Positions 46,669 through 54,401 of a stretch of DNA of 64,000 nt are shown here, one piece after another. The DNA is from Streptomyces sp. NBC_01237. GTDB taxonomy: Bacteria > Actinomycetota > Actinomycetes > Streptomycetales > Streptomycetaceae. The stretch spans positions 2,728,001-2,792,000 of the forward strand of contig NZ_CP108508.1 of assembly GCF_035917275.1 (NCBI RefSeq). The letters run 5' to 3'. Both the position numbers and the translations under genes were made by a program. The first letter of the stretch is position 1, and each line of letters begins with the position of its first letter. The notes beneath the pieces were generated by a model. The model saw nothing but the letters and a program-made list of their open reading frames with translations. It made no database searches and was not told the origin of the DNA.

Positions 46669-47856
46669 ATGAAGACCAGGTCCAGCAAGACCCGCACCAC
46701 CGTCGGCCTGCTGCTCGCGGGGGCGGTTTCGGTGGGGCTTCTCACCGCCGGTGCGGGCACGGTTCAGGCTGCCGAACAGGTATGCACCGGCACCACCTCG
46801 ATCTACGGCGTCCTGGACGACGGCCGACTCACCTACTCCTCGATCACCCCCGGCAACGGCAACCGGATCAAGACCCGCATCGGCCCCGCCCTCGGCTTCG
46901 AACCCCAGGCCATGGCCACCCTCAACTTCAACACCATCCTCGTCACCTCCACCACCGGCGCCCTCTACCGCGTCGACGTCAAGAGCAACGACGAAACCCT
47001 CACCGTCTCCAGCATCGAGAAGATCGCCGACCAGGGCTGGACCCACGACAAGCTCACCTACGACGGATACGGCCACCTCTACGGCACCACCACCACCGGA
47101 GTCCTCCTCCAGTACGCCGTCACCCAGGCCAAGCCCCAGGGCCCCCAGCACATCACCAGCCGCACCGAAATCGGCACCGGCTTCGTCCTCAAGACCCTCA
47201 CCAGCACCGGCCAGGACCGTCTCCTCGGCACCACCGAAGCCGGAAAGCTCCACTCCTACAAGATCAGCGGCGGCGCCTGGAAGCGGGGGGATCTGAAGGA
47301 GTCCGGCTGGTCCGGATTCGACCAGGTCACCTCCTCCGGCAGCGGCTTCTACTACGGCCGCATCGCCAAGACCGGAGCCATGTACTGGTACAAGGACGCC
47401 AACATCTCCGACGGCAACGGCGACGACATCACCTACAACAACGACGACCCGGTCGACGCCTCCGGCTGGACCCAGAAGCTCCTCTCCGCCGCACCCGGAC
47501 AAGTCACCTGCACGACGCCTGAGGAAACCCTCGACCGCGACAACATCAGCGAGGTGAAAAAGGCCGGCCGCGACCTGATGAACAAGCAGGACCGCGACTG
47601 GGCCACCACCGCGCAGTGGAACTGCCTGGACAGTCTCTGGACCCGCGAGAGCGGCTGGCGCTGGAATGCCCAGAACCCCACCTCCGCCGCCTACGGCATT
47701 CCTCAGGCAAACCCCGGAACGAAGATGTCCTCCGCCGGCAGCGACTGGCGCACCAATCCCCTCACTCAGATCCAGTGGGGGCTCGACTACATCGACGACC
47801 GCTATGCGACACCGTGCGCCGCCTGGACCCACTCCCAGAACACCGGCTGGTACTGA
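46669..47856 (+). CDS. Secreted tachylectin-like domain fused to lytic transglycosylase-like domain
   Basis: 395 residues. A cleavable signal peptide (RTTVGLLLAGAVSVGLLTAG, AxA near residue 36) is followed by about 245 residues of beta-propeller-like repeats (YGVLDDGRLTYSS, VTSTTGALYRVDV, DGYGHLYGTTTTGVLLQY, SGFYYGRIAKTGAMYWY). From about residue 305 the C-terminus is a lytic-transglycosylase-like domain with LWTRESGWRWNAQNPTS, AYGIPQANPGTKM and TQIQWGLDYI, as in phage and actinomycete peptidoglycan hydrolases. GGGGGG lies before the ATG. The sensor part is nearly identical to the next gene. Confidence 0.85.
   Translation: MKTRSSKTRTTVGLLLAGAVSVGLLTAGAGTVQAAEQVCTGTTSIYGVLDDGRLTYSSITPGNGNRIKTRIGPALGFEPQAMATLNFNTILVTSTTGALYRVDVKSNDETLTVSSIEKIADQGWTHDKLTYDGYGHLYGTTTTGVLLQYAVTQAKPQGPQHITSRTEIGTGFVLKTLTSTGQDRLLGTTEAGKLHSYKISGGAWKRGDLKESGWSGFDQVTSSGSGFYYGRIAKTGAMYWYKDANISDGNGDDITYNNDDPVDASGWTQKLLSAAPGQVTCTTPEETLDRDNISEVKKAGRDLMNKQDRDWATTAQWNCLDSLWTRESGWRWNAQNPTSAAYGIPQANPGTKMSSAGSDWRTNPLTQIQWGLDYIDDRYATPCAAWTHSQNTGWY
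46744..47512 (+). repeat. 769-bp direct repeat, copy 1
   Basis: Covers the end of the signal peptide and the whole tachylectin-like region of the first hydrolase gene. It matches 48023-48791 at a fixed offset of 1279 bp. By eye only about nine bases differ, all within 47212-47295. Confidence 0.95.
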
Positions 47857-47947
47857 ACCTCCCGCATTCCGGCTCTTCGCCTCGCCGTACCACTTGCCCA
47901 GTACCTCGGCCCGACGTCCGGGCTGCCCGAAATCAAGGAGTCATCCT

Positions 47948-49240
47948 GTGTTCGTTTCCTCCAAGGCGTTGCGTACCGCTGTCACGTCAATTGCCGCCGG
48001 CGCGATGTCGCTCGGTCTGCTGACCGCCGGTGCGGGCACGGTTCAGGCTGCCGAACAGGTATGCACCGGCACCACCTCGATCTACGGCGTCCTGGACGAC
48101 GGCCGACTCACCTACTCCTCGATCACCCCCGGCAACGGCAACCGGATCAAGACCCGCATCGGCCCCGCCCTCGGCTTCGAACCCCAGGCCATGGCCACCC
48201 TCAACTTCAACACCATCCTCGTCACCTCCACCACCGGCGCCCTCTACCGCGTCGACGTCAAGAGCAACGACGAAACCCTCACCGTCTCCAGCATCGAGAA
48301 GATCGCCGACCAGGGCTGGACCCACGACAAGCTCACCTACGACGGATACGGCCACCTCTACGGCACCACCACCACCGGAGTCCTCCTCCAGTACGCCGTC
48401 ACCCAGGCCAAGCCCCAGGGCCCCCAGCACATCACCAGCCGCACCGAAATCGGCACCGGCTTCGTCCTCAAGACCCTCACCAGCACCGGTCAGAACCGTC
48501 TCCTCGGCACCACCGAAGCCGGAAAGCTCCACTCCTACAAGATCATTGGTGGTGCCTGGAAGCGGGACGACCTGAAGGAGTCCGGCTGGTCCGGATTCGA
48601 CCAGGTCACCTCCTCCGGCAGCGGCTTCTACTACGGCCGCATCGCCAAGACCGGAGCCATGTACTGGTACAAGGACGCCAACATCTCCGACGGCAACGGC
48701 GACGACATCACCTACAACAACGACGACCCGGTCGACGCCTCCGGCTGGACCCAGAAGCTCCTCTCCGCCGCACCCGGACAAGTCACCTGCAAGTCGGTCA
48801 GCACGCTCGGTGAGGACATCGCCAAGGACGCCAAGACGGAGGTCGGCAACAACTTCAACGACTACGACTTCACGTACAGCCGGGCGTGGTGCGCCGAGTT
48901 CGTGAAGTACATCTGGGCCGGGAACGACGTGACCGGTTCGTCGGCGCTGGACGCGAGGGCGATCAGCCTGCGCGAGTACGGACTGAAGCACGACACGTAC
49001 CGGACCGGCTCCCCCAAGGTCGGCGACGCCGTGCTCTACGACACCGACCGCAACCTGACCGACGGTGAGGCCGATCACGTGAACATCGTGATCGCCGTCT
49101 CGTCCGACGGCAAGCAGATCGAGACGGTCGGCGGGAACGAGAGCCACCAGGTCCAGAAGACCAGCTGGTTCAACTGGGACACCGCCTCGAGCCCGATCGG
49201 TGCCGGCCCGGCGCTCGCCTTCATCTCGCCGAAGGGCTGA
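47948..49240 (+). CDS. Secreted tachylectin-like domain fused to CHAP amidase/endopeptidase-like domain
   Basis: 430 residues from the GTG at 47948 (AAGGAG six bases upstream). Its own signal peptide (RTAVTSIAAGAMSLGLLTAG) leads into the same sensor region as the preceding protein, with three amino-acid changes by eye (N, I, D for D, S, G). The C-terminal 150 residues are a CHAP domain with the catalytic Cys in AWCAEFVKYIW and His in DHVNIVI. CHAP enzymes cut peptidoglycan cross-links or amide bonds. A strong terminator follows. Confidence 0.87.
   Translation: MFVSSKALRTAVTSIAAGAMSLGLLTAGAGTVQAAEQVCTGTTSIYGVLDDGRLTYSSITPGNGNRIKTRIGPALGFEPQAMATLNFNTILVTSTTGALYRVDVKSNDETLTVSSIEKIADQGWTHDKLTYDGYGHLYGTTTTGVLLQYAVTQAKPQGPQHITSRTEIGTGFVLKTLTSTGQNRLLGTTEAGKLHSYKIIGGAWKRDDLKESGWSGFDQVTSSGSGFYYGRIAKTGAMYWYKDANISDGNGDDITYNNDDPVDASGWTQKLLSAAPGQVTCKSVSTLGEDIAKDAKTEVGNNFNDYDFTYSRAWCAEFVKYIWAGNDVTGSSALDARAISLREYGLKHDTYRTGSPKVGDAVLYDTDRNLTDGEADHVNIVIAVSSDGKQIETVGGNESHQVQKTSWFNWDTASSPIGAGPALAFISPKG
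48023..48791 (+). repeat. 769-bp direct repeat, copy 2
   Basis: Matches 46744-47512. Outside it the two genes share no evident similarity; the upstream leaders and downstream catalytic parts are unrelated, with sharp edges. Confidence 0.95.
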
Positions 49241-49255
49241 CACCCACGCACCGGT

Positions 49256-49289
49256 GAGGTCCCGCTCCCCGTCCGGGGAGCGGGACCTC
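49256..49289 (+). terminator. Terminator of the CHAP hydrolase gene
   Basis: GAGGTCCCGCTCCCC (49256-49270) and GGGGAGCGGGACCTC (49275-49289) form a perfect 15-bp stem with a four-base loop, 16 bases after the stop. Confidence 0.93.
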
Positions 49290-49379
49290 GCGCGCGTCCC
49301 GGAGGAGTGTGGGAAGTGGGCAGGTCCCGGGAGATCGTATGCTCGGCGGGCAGATACGCCCGCCAGGAAGGCACCGCAC

Positions 49380-49982
49380 GTGAACTACAGGATCCAGCCC
49401 ACCGCCCAGGTCGATGAGACCGCCGAGATCGGCGACGGCAGCAGCGTGTGGGAGCTCGCCCAGATCCGCGAGGGCGCCAAGCTCGGTGAAGGCTGCGTGG
49501 TCGGCCGCGGCGCCTACGTGGGTACGGGCGTTCAGATCGGCGACAACGTCAAGATCCAGAACTACGCCCTGGTGTACGAGCCCGCCGAGCTCGGCGACGG
49601 TGTGTTCGTCGGGCCCGCCGTCGTCCTCACCAATGACCACAACCCGCGCTCCGTCGACCCCGAGGGCAAGCAGAAGCGCGGGGGCGACTGGGAGGCCGTC
49701 GGTGTGAAGGTGGCCGAGGGCGCGTCGCTCGGCGCGCGTTCCGTCTGTGTCGCGCCGGTGCGGATCGGGCGCTGGGCGATGGTGGCCGCAGGCGCCGTCG
49801 TCACCAAGGACGTGGCGAACTTCGCCCTGGTGGTGGGCGTACCGGCCCGGCAGATCGGCTGGGTGGGCCACAGCGGTGTGCGCCTCGTGGAGCGCGCGGG
49901 CGAGCCGGGCGTGTGGGAGTGCCCGCAGAGCGGGGCGGTGTACGAGGAGAAGGACGGGGTCCTCAGCGAACGGGCCGCGTAA
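49380..49982 (+). CDS. LbH acyltransferase, WbpD/WlbB-like (UDP-GlcNAc3NA 3-N-acetyltransferase)
   Basis: 200 residues from the GTG at 49380 (AGGAAGG upstream). Left-handed beta-helix hexapeptide repeats fill the protein (EIGDGSSVWELAQIREGAKLG, VGRGAYVGTGVQIGDNVKI) and the WlbB-typical segment VVLTNDHNPRSVDPEG is present. It would acetylate the 3-amino group of UDP-2-acetamido-3-amino-glucuronate with acetyl-CoA. Its partners are the dehydrogenase, oxidoreductase and aminotransferase of the convergent operon. Confidence 0.87.
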   Translation: MNYRIQPTAQVDETAEIGDGSSVWELAQIREGAKLGEGCVVGRGAYVGTGVQIGDNVKIQNYALVYEPAELGDGVFVGPAVVLTNDHNPRSVDPEGKQKRGGDWEAVGVKVAEGASLGARSVCVAPVRIGRWAMVAAGAVVTKDVANFALVVGVPARQIGWVGHSGVRLVERAGEPGVWECPQSGAVYEEKDGVLSERAA

Positions 49983-50075
49983 GACTCCCCGCAACTCGGG
50001 CAAACTCGGTCGCCATTTGATCTCGATCCGACGCGTTCTCCCCAAGAAGGGGCTTGAACAGCCGACGATGAGGCA

Positions 50076-51224
50076 GTGAACTTTCCTTCCCTGCCAGCCA
50101 AGATCGGTCCGCACCCGTCGGGCGAAGCGCGATCGGAGATTCCGGCCCCGGCCGTATCCGACGACGGGGGCGGCCGGGCCAAGAGCCCGGCTCCACGGCT
50201 CTACGCACTCGATGCCCTGCGGGTCGTGGCGGCGCTGGCCGTCCTCGCGTTCCACTTCGCGGGGATCGACAAGGCGACGGCGGTCAACTGGGGTGTCAAT
50301 CCCCGCGAGCTGTTCCCCTGGCTCTTCCCCTTCGCGAAGTACGGCTCCTACGGGGTCCAGCTCTTCTTCATCATCAGCGGTTTCGTCATCTGTCTGTCGG
50401 CCTGGGGCCGCACCCCGGGGCAGTTCGTCCGTGCCCGGTTCCTGCGGCTCTTCCCCGCCTACTGGTTCTCGGTGATCGTCGCGCTCGTGCTGTACCGGGT
50501 GCTGCCGGACGGAGTTCGCAAGTCCCCGAGTTTCAGCGACGCTCTGACGAACCTGACGATGTTCCAGGTGCCACTGAAGGCACAGCACCTGATCGGCGCC
50601 TACTGGACGCTCTGGCTGGAGCTCTGCTTCTACCTGGTCTTCCTCGTCGTGCTGGTGAAACCGATCAGTCTCCAGCGCGTCTACGTCTTCTGCTGGTCCT
50701 GGCTGGTCCTCTCCGTGCTGATCCAGCAGTACGACGGGGTACCGCTGCTTCCCACGCTCGCCCCAGCGCTGAACACCTCGCTGTTCGTCGCCGGCATCAC
50801 CATGTACCTGATGTACCGCTTCGGGCCCGACCTGAAGCTGTGGCTGCTCCTCGGCATGAGCTGGCTGACCATGCAGAGCGACCTCGTGGAACACGGGGAC
50901 CGGCTGCGGGACGATCTGGGCTTCGACCGCTCCCCGTACGTGGCCCTGGCCGTGGTGACGGTCTCCTATCTCCTCGTGCTCGCCGTGGCGCTGCACTGGC
51001 TCGACCGGGTGCAGTGGCGCTGGCTCGCCACCGCCGGAGCGCTGGTGTACCCGCTGTACCTGCTCCACGAGGAACTGGGCTGGGCCATGATCCGCACCCT
51101 CTACGGACACCTGGGAGCGTGGCCCACGCTGGCCGTCACCGTGACGGTCCTGCTGGTGCTGTCCTGGCTGGTGCACCGCTACCTGGAACGGCCCGCGGTC
51201 CGCTGGCTGCGCACGAAGCTGTGA
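50076..51224 (+). CDS. Membrane acyltransferase (family 3, OafA/YrhL-like)
   Basis: 382 residues with about ten membrane helices. It starts RLYALDALRVVAALAVLAFHF, with the conserved Arg and His of acyltransferase 3, and has the RFLRLFPAYWFSV motif. Such proteins acetylate or otherwise acylate surface glycans. It lies 93 bp after the WlbB-like gene on the same strand; they may act on the same polymer. Confidence 0.88.
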   Translation: MNFPSLPAKIGPHPSGEARSEIPAPAVSDDGGGRAKSPAPRLYALDALRVVAALAVLAFHFAGIDKATAVNWGVNPRELFPWLFPFAKYGSYGVQLFFIISGFVICLSAWGRTPGQFVRARFLRLFPAYWFSVIVALVLYRVLPDGVRKSPSFSDALTNLTMFQVPLKAQHLIGAYWTLWLELCFYLVFLVVLVKPISLQRVYVFCWSWLVLSVLIQQYDGVPLLPTLAPALNTSLFVAGITMYLMYRFGPDLKLWLLLGMSWLTMQSDLVEHGDRLRDDLGFDRSPYVALAVVTVSYLLVLAVALHWLDRVQWRWLATAGALVYPLYLLHEELGWAMIRTLYGHLGAWPTLAVTVTVLLVLSWLVHRYLERPAVRWLRTKL

Positions 51225-51440
51225 ACCGGTCCTGGGTCCCGCTTGCGCCTACTGGTCGGCGTGCGCGCACATCGGGCACACCCGGATCCGCGCGGAGCCG
51301 GGCTTGAGCAGTACACCTTCGGCCGACGCCGAGGCGAGGAGCGCCGACGGGCCCCGATAGCTGCCCACCGGGGATATCGAGCGTGGGCAGTCCCCATGAC
51401 GCCGGCACCGGCGCAGGGCTCTGATTCCCCAGCAACGAGA

Positions 51441-51466
51441 GGCTGGACCGGTCGGCCGGTCCAGCC
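51441..51466. terminator. Bidirectional hairpin between convergent genes
   Basis: GGCTGGACCG (51441-51450) and CGGTCCAGCC (51457-51466) form a 10-bp stem between the acyltransferase and dehydrogenase genes. Confidence 0.8.
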
Positions 51467-51487
51467 TCCCACTGTTCTGTCGGACGA

Positions 51488-52771
51488 TCAGCCGCCGATG
51501 ACGACGCGGCGCACACCGGTCCAGTTGGCCGGGTCCGTCGTCCGGCGCCCGTCGACCAGGACGCGGACGTCCGGCAGGTCGGCGGCGGCCAGCTCGCGGT
51601 ACTCGGCGTGGTCGGCCTGGAGGACGGCCGCGGTGACGGTCTGTCCCTGGTGCGGCACGAGGCCGTGCGCGGTCAGCTCCTCGGGCGTGTACATCGGGTC
51701 CGAGACGAACGGCATCGCGCCGCGTGCCTTCAGCGCCTCGACGACTCCGAAGACACCGGAGAACGCGGTCTCCTTGACCCCGCCGCGGTAGGCGGCGCCC
51801 AGCACCAGCACGCCGACACCGTCCAGGTCGCCGTAGGCGGCGGCCAGCAGGTCCACGGCGTACTCGGGCATCGCGGCGTTGGCCTCGCGGGCCGAGCGCA
51901 CGACGGTCGCCTCCGGGTCGTTCCACAGGTACATCCGCGGGTAGATCGGGATGCAGTGGCCACCGACGGCGATGCCGGGCTGGTGGATGTGGCTGTAGGG
52001 CTGGCTGTTGCAGGCCTCGATGACCTTCTTGACGTCGATGCCGGTCCGGTCGGCGAACCGGGCGAACTGGTTGGCCAGGCCGATGTTGACGTCGCGGTAG
52101 GTGGTCTCGGCGAGCTTGGCGAGCTCGGACGCCTCCGCCGTACCGAGGTCCCAGACACCGTTGGGGCGCGGCAGGTCCTCGCGGTCGTCGAAGTCGAGCA
52201 CGGCCTCGTAGAACTCGACGCCGCGCCGGGCGGACGCCTCGTCGATGCCTCCGACGAGCTTGGGGTAACGGCGCAGGTCGGCGAAGACCCGGCCGGTCAG
52301 CACGCGCTCCGGGGAGAAGACCAGGTGGAAGTCCTCGCCCGGGGTGAGACCGGAGCCCTCGGCGAGCATCGGTGCCCAGCGGGTCCGGGTGGTACCGACG
52401 GGCAGCGTGGTCTCGTAGCTGACCAGGGTGCCCGGCTTAAGCCCCGCGGCGATCGCCTTGGTGGCGTTGTCCATCCAGCCGAAGTCCGGGGTGCCCTCGG
52501 CGTCCACGAAGAGCGGGACGACGACCACGACGGCGTCGGACGCGGCGACCGCGGCCGTGGTGTCCGTCGTCGCGGAGAGCAGCCCGGCGCCCACCGTCTC
52601 CTTGAGCTTGACGTCCAGGTCGTGCTCGCCGGGGAACGGCTCGGTGGCCGCGTTGACCAGCTCGACGACCTTCTCGTTGACGTCCGCGCCGATGACCGTG
52701 TGGCCCTTGGCGGCGAACTGCACGGCGAGCGGAAGCCCGATCTTGCCGAGCGCGACTACGCAGATGTTCAT
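51488..52771 (-). CDS. UDP-sugar 6-dehydrogenase, WbpA/WecC-like
   Basis: 427 residues from the ATG at 52771 (GGAAG upstream). The NAD-binding start NICVVALGKIGLPLAVQFA and the catalytic Cys in GGHCIPIYP are intact. The LGKIGLPLAVQFA form is typical of WbpA-type UDP-GlcNAc dehydrogenases. It would oxidise UDP-GlcNAc to UDP-GlcNAc-uronate, the first step for a diacetamido-uronic acid. Oxidising UDP-ManNAc is also possible. Last gene of the operon; 5 bp follow the GT2 stop. Confidence 0.9.
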   Translation of the reverse strand: MNICVVALGKIGLPLAVQFAAKGHTVIGADVNEKVVELVNAATEPFPGEHDLDVKLKETVGAGLLSATTDTTAAVAASDAVVVVVPLFVDAEGTPDFGWMDNATKAIAAGLKPGTLVSYETTLPVGTTRTRWAPMLAEGSGLTPGEDFHLVFSPERVLTGRVFADLRRYPKLVGGIDEASARRGVEFYEAVLDFDDREDLPRPNGVWDLGTAEASELAKLAETTYRDVNIGLANQFARFADRTGIDVKKVIEACNSQPYSHIHQPGIAVGGHCIPIYPRMYLWNDPEATVVRSAREANAAMPEYAVDLLAAAYGDLDGVGVLVLGAAYRGGVKETAFSGVFGVVEALKARGAMPFVSDPMYTPEELTAHGLVPHQGQTVTAAVLQADHAEYRELAAADLPDVRVLVDGRRTTDPANWTGVRRVVIGG

Positions 52772-52776
52772 CGGTG

Positions 52777-54399
52777 TTACTTCCTCTTCCGACCGGACAG
52801 CTTGCGGCGCAGCCGCGTCAGCGTCCCGGCCTTGGTCTCCCACAGCGGGGCCGTCGTGATCACGAGCCGGCCCTTGGTGTTCGGATTCGCGGCGACGCGA
52901 TACGGGACGACGCGCCCCCATCGGCGTGCCAGCGGCATCGGCAGCCCGTCGGTGCGTACGGGGATCTCGTACGTCGAGCCCGCCACGTCGGCGTAGACCC
53001 GGACTCCCCGCTTGGCCTTGACGGGCTGGACCGGGATGCGGGCGCTCAGCAGGGTCCCGCGGTCGTCGCCCACGGTCTCCCTGACGAACTCGCCGACCGC
53101 CTCGGGGCGTCGGGCGTCCTTGGACATCCGCAGCGCTCCCGGCTTGTCCGCGCTCTTGGGCATCGCACCCTGGGCCAGCGCGACCACGGCCGAGGACGTG
53201 TCGCCGATGATGCCGAGCCGCACCTTCAGGGCGAGCGACAGCTCCGCCCCGTCCTGCTCCCACGCGGCCGACTCCAGCTCGGTCCCCTTGGAGAGCCTGC
53301 CGGGCACCGCCTCGCCGAGCACCTCGTAGAAGCGGTCGTCCAGGCCGACGGCGTCGTCCCGGAAGCCGGGGTAGGAGGCAAAAGCCCGGTCGCCCTCCAG
53401 GAAGAAGGGCGGTGCGCCGTGCTCGGTCTCCTCCGCGATAGCGCGGCTGAGCTCGTCGACGGCGCCGCGCTGGGCCAGACCGAAGCGCACCCGCCGCGTC
53501 ACTCCCGTACCGTCGCGCAGACCGTCGGTGTAGTACGCGTCGATCAGGACGGCCAGACCCTCGCACACCAGGCGCTTGGTGCTGGTGTCGAGGGCGGGGA
53601 AGTCCTTCTGCAGAAGCTTGGACAGCTCCCAGTCGAAGTGCCGCTTGAAGACGGCGTCGCGCTGCGGTCCGGGCTCGATGAGACCGGCCGTGTGCTTCAT
53701 GATCTTCGCGGTGCACCGGAGCCGGGCCAGATGATCGGCCCGGTAGGTGATGTTGCTCGCGTCGCCGCGCTTGACCGCGTAGTAATACGTGTAGTCGGAG
53801 AGCACGGAGATCTTGCGGGCCCGGACGCACGCCTCGATCGTGAACGGCTGGTCGCTGCCGACCGGCAGGTCCTCCGGGAAACGCAACTGGTGCTTCTCCA
53901 CCAACTCGCGGCGAAAGAGCTTGGTATTGGCCAACGTGAAAGGCAGACTCGAATCGTAGAGACTGATGTCCGGGTCATTTTTCACGTACAACTTCTGATG
54001 AACGTAGCGGCCGTTGGTGCCCACCATTTTGCCGACCACCACGTCCGAGCCGTGATCGTCCGCGTAGGCGACCATCCGCGCCAAGGCCTCTTCGCCGAGG
54101 TAGTCGTCCGAACCGATGAAGTACACGAAGCGACCGGTGGCGAGATCGAGAGCCCGGTTGCTCGGTGCGGCGGGCCCTCCTGAGTTGGCCTGATGAATGA
54201 CCTTGAACGTGCCGGGATACTTGTCGGCAAACCGATCGAGTTCGGCACCGCTCTCGTCCGTCGACCCGTCGTCGACCGCCACGATTTCGATGCGGTCGAG
54301 GCCGATGCTCTGCCGGACAAGAGAGTTCAAGCACTCCGTCAAGTAGGGCATGGTGTTGTAAACGGCGACAACCACACTGACGTCAGGAGCCGTCGTCAT
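52777..54399 (-). CDS. Family 2 glycosyltransferase with C-terminal beta domain
   Basis: 540 residues. GT-A motifs VSVVVAVYN, VAVDDGSTDES, QANSGGPAAPSNRA and GSDDY (for the DxD) are clear and close to those of the 36386-37624 gene. The last 200 residues (from RRVRFGLAQRG) are beta-rich and end in a Lys/Arg-rich tail, which may bind the membrane. It starts two bases after the stop of the next gene upstream, so translation is coupled. Confidence 0.88.
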   Translation of the reverse strand: MTTAPDVSVVVAVYNTMPYLTECLNSLVRQSIGLDRIEIVAVDDGSTDESGAELDRFADKYPGTFKVIHQANSGGPAAPSNRALDLATGRFVYFIGSDDYLGEEALARMVAYADDHGSDVVVGKMVGTNGRYVHQKLYVKNDPDISLYDSSLPFTLANTKLFRRELVEKHQLRFPEDLPVGSDQPFTIEACVRARKISVLSDYTYYYAVKRGDASNITYRADHLARLRCTAKIMKHTAGLIEPGPQRDAVFKRHFDWELSKLLQKDFPALDTSTKRLVCEGLAVLIDAYYTDGLRDGTGVTRRVRFGLAQRGAVDELSRAIAEETEHGAPPFFLEGDRAFASYPGFRDDAVGLDDRFYEVLGEAVPGRLSKGTELESAAWEQDGAELSLALKVRLGIIGDTSSAVVALAQGAMPKSADKPGALRMSKDARRPEAVGEFVRETVGDDRGTLLSARIPVQPVKAKRGVRVYADVAGSTYEIPVRTDGLPMPLARRWGRVVPYRVAANPNTKGRLVITTAPLWETKAGTLTRLRRKLSGRKRK

Positions 54400-54401
54400 A
54401 G

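Noticed and set aside
46486..49243. Gly/Val/Asp-rich minus-strand frames opposite both hydrolase genes
   Set aside because: They are mirror readings of the repeated sensor segment; the plus-strand genes have signal peptides, ribosome-binding sites and recognised domains.
52772..53830. Upstream extension of the dehydrogenase frame into the GT2 gene
   Set aside because: The extension is out-of-frame GT2 sequence; the ATG at 52771 begins the canonical NAD-binding motif with a ribosome-binding site.
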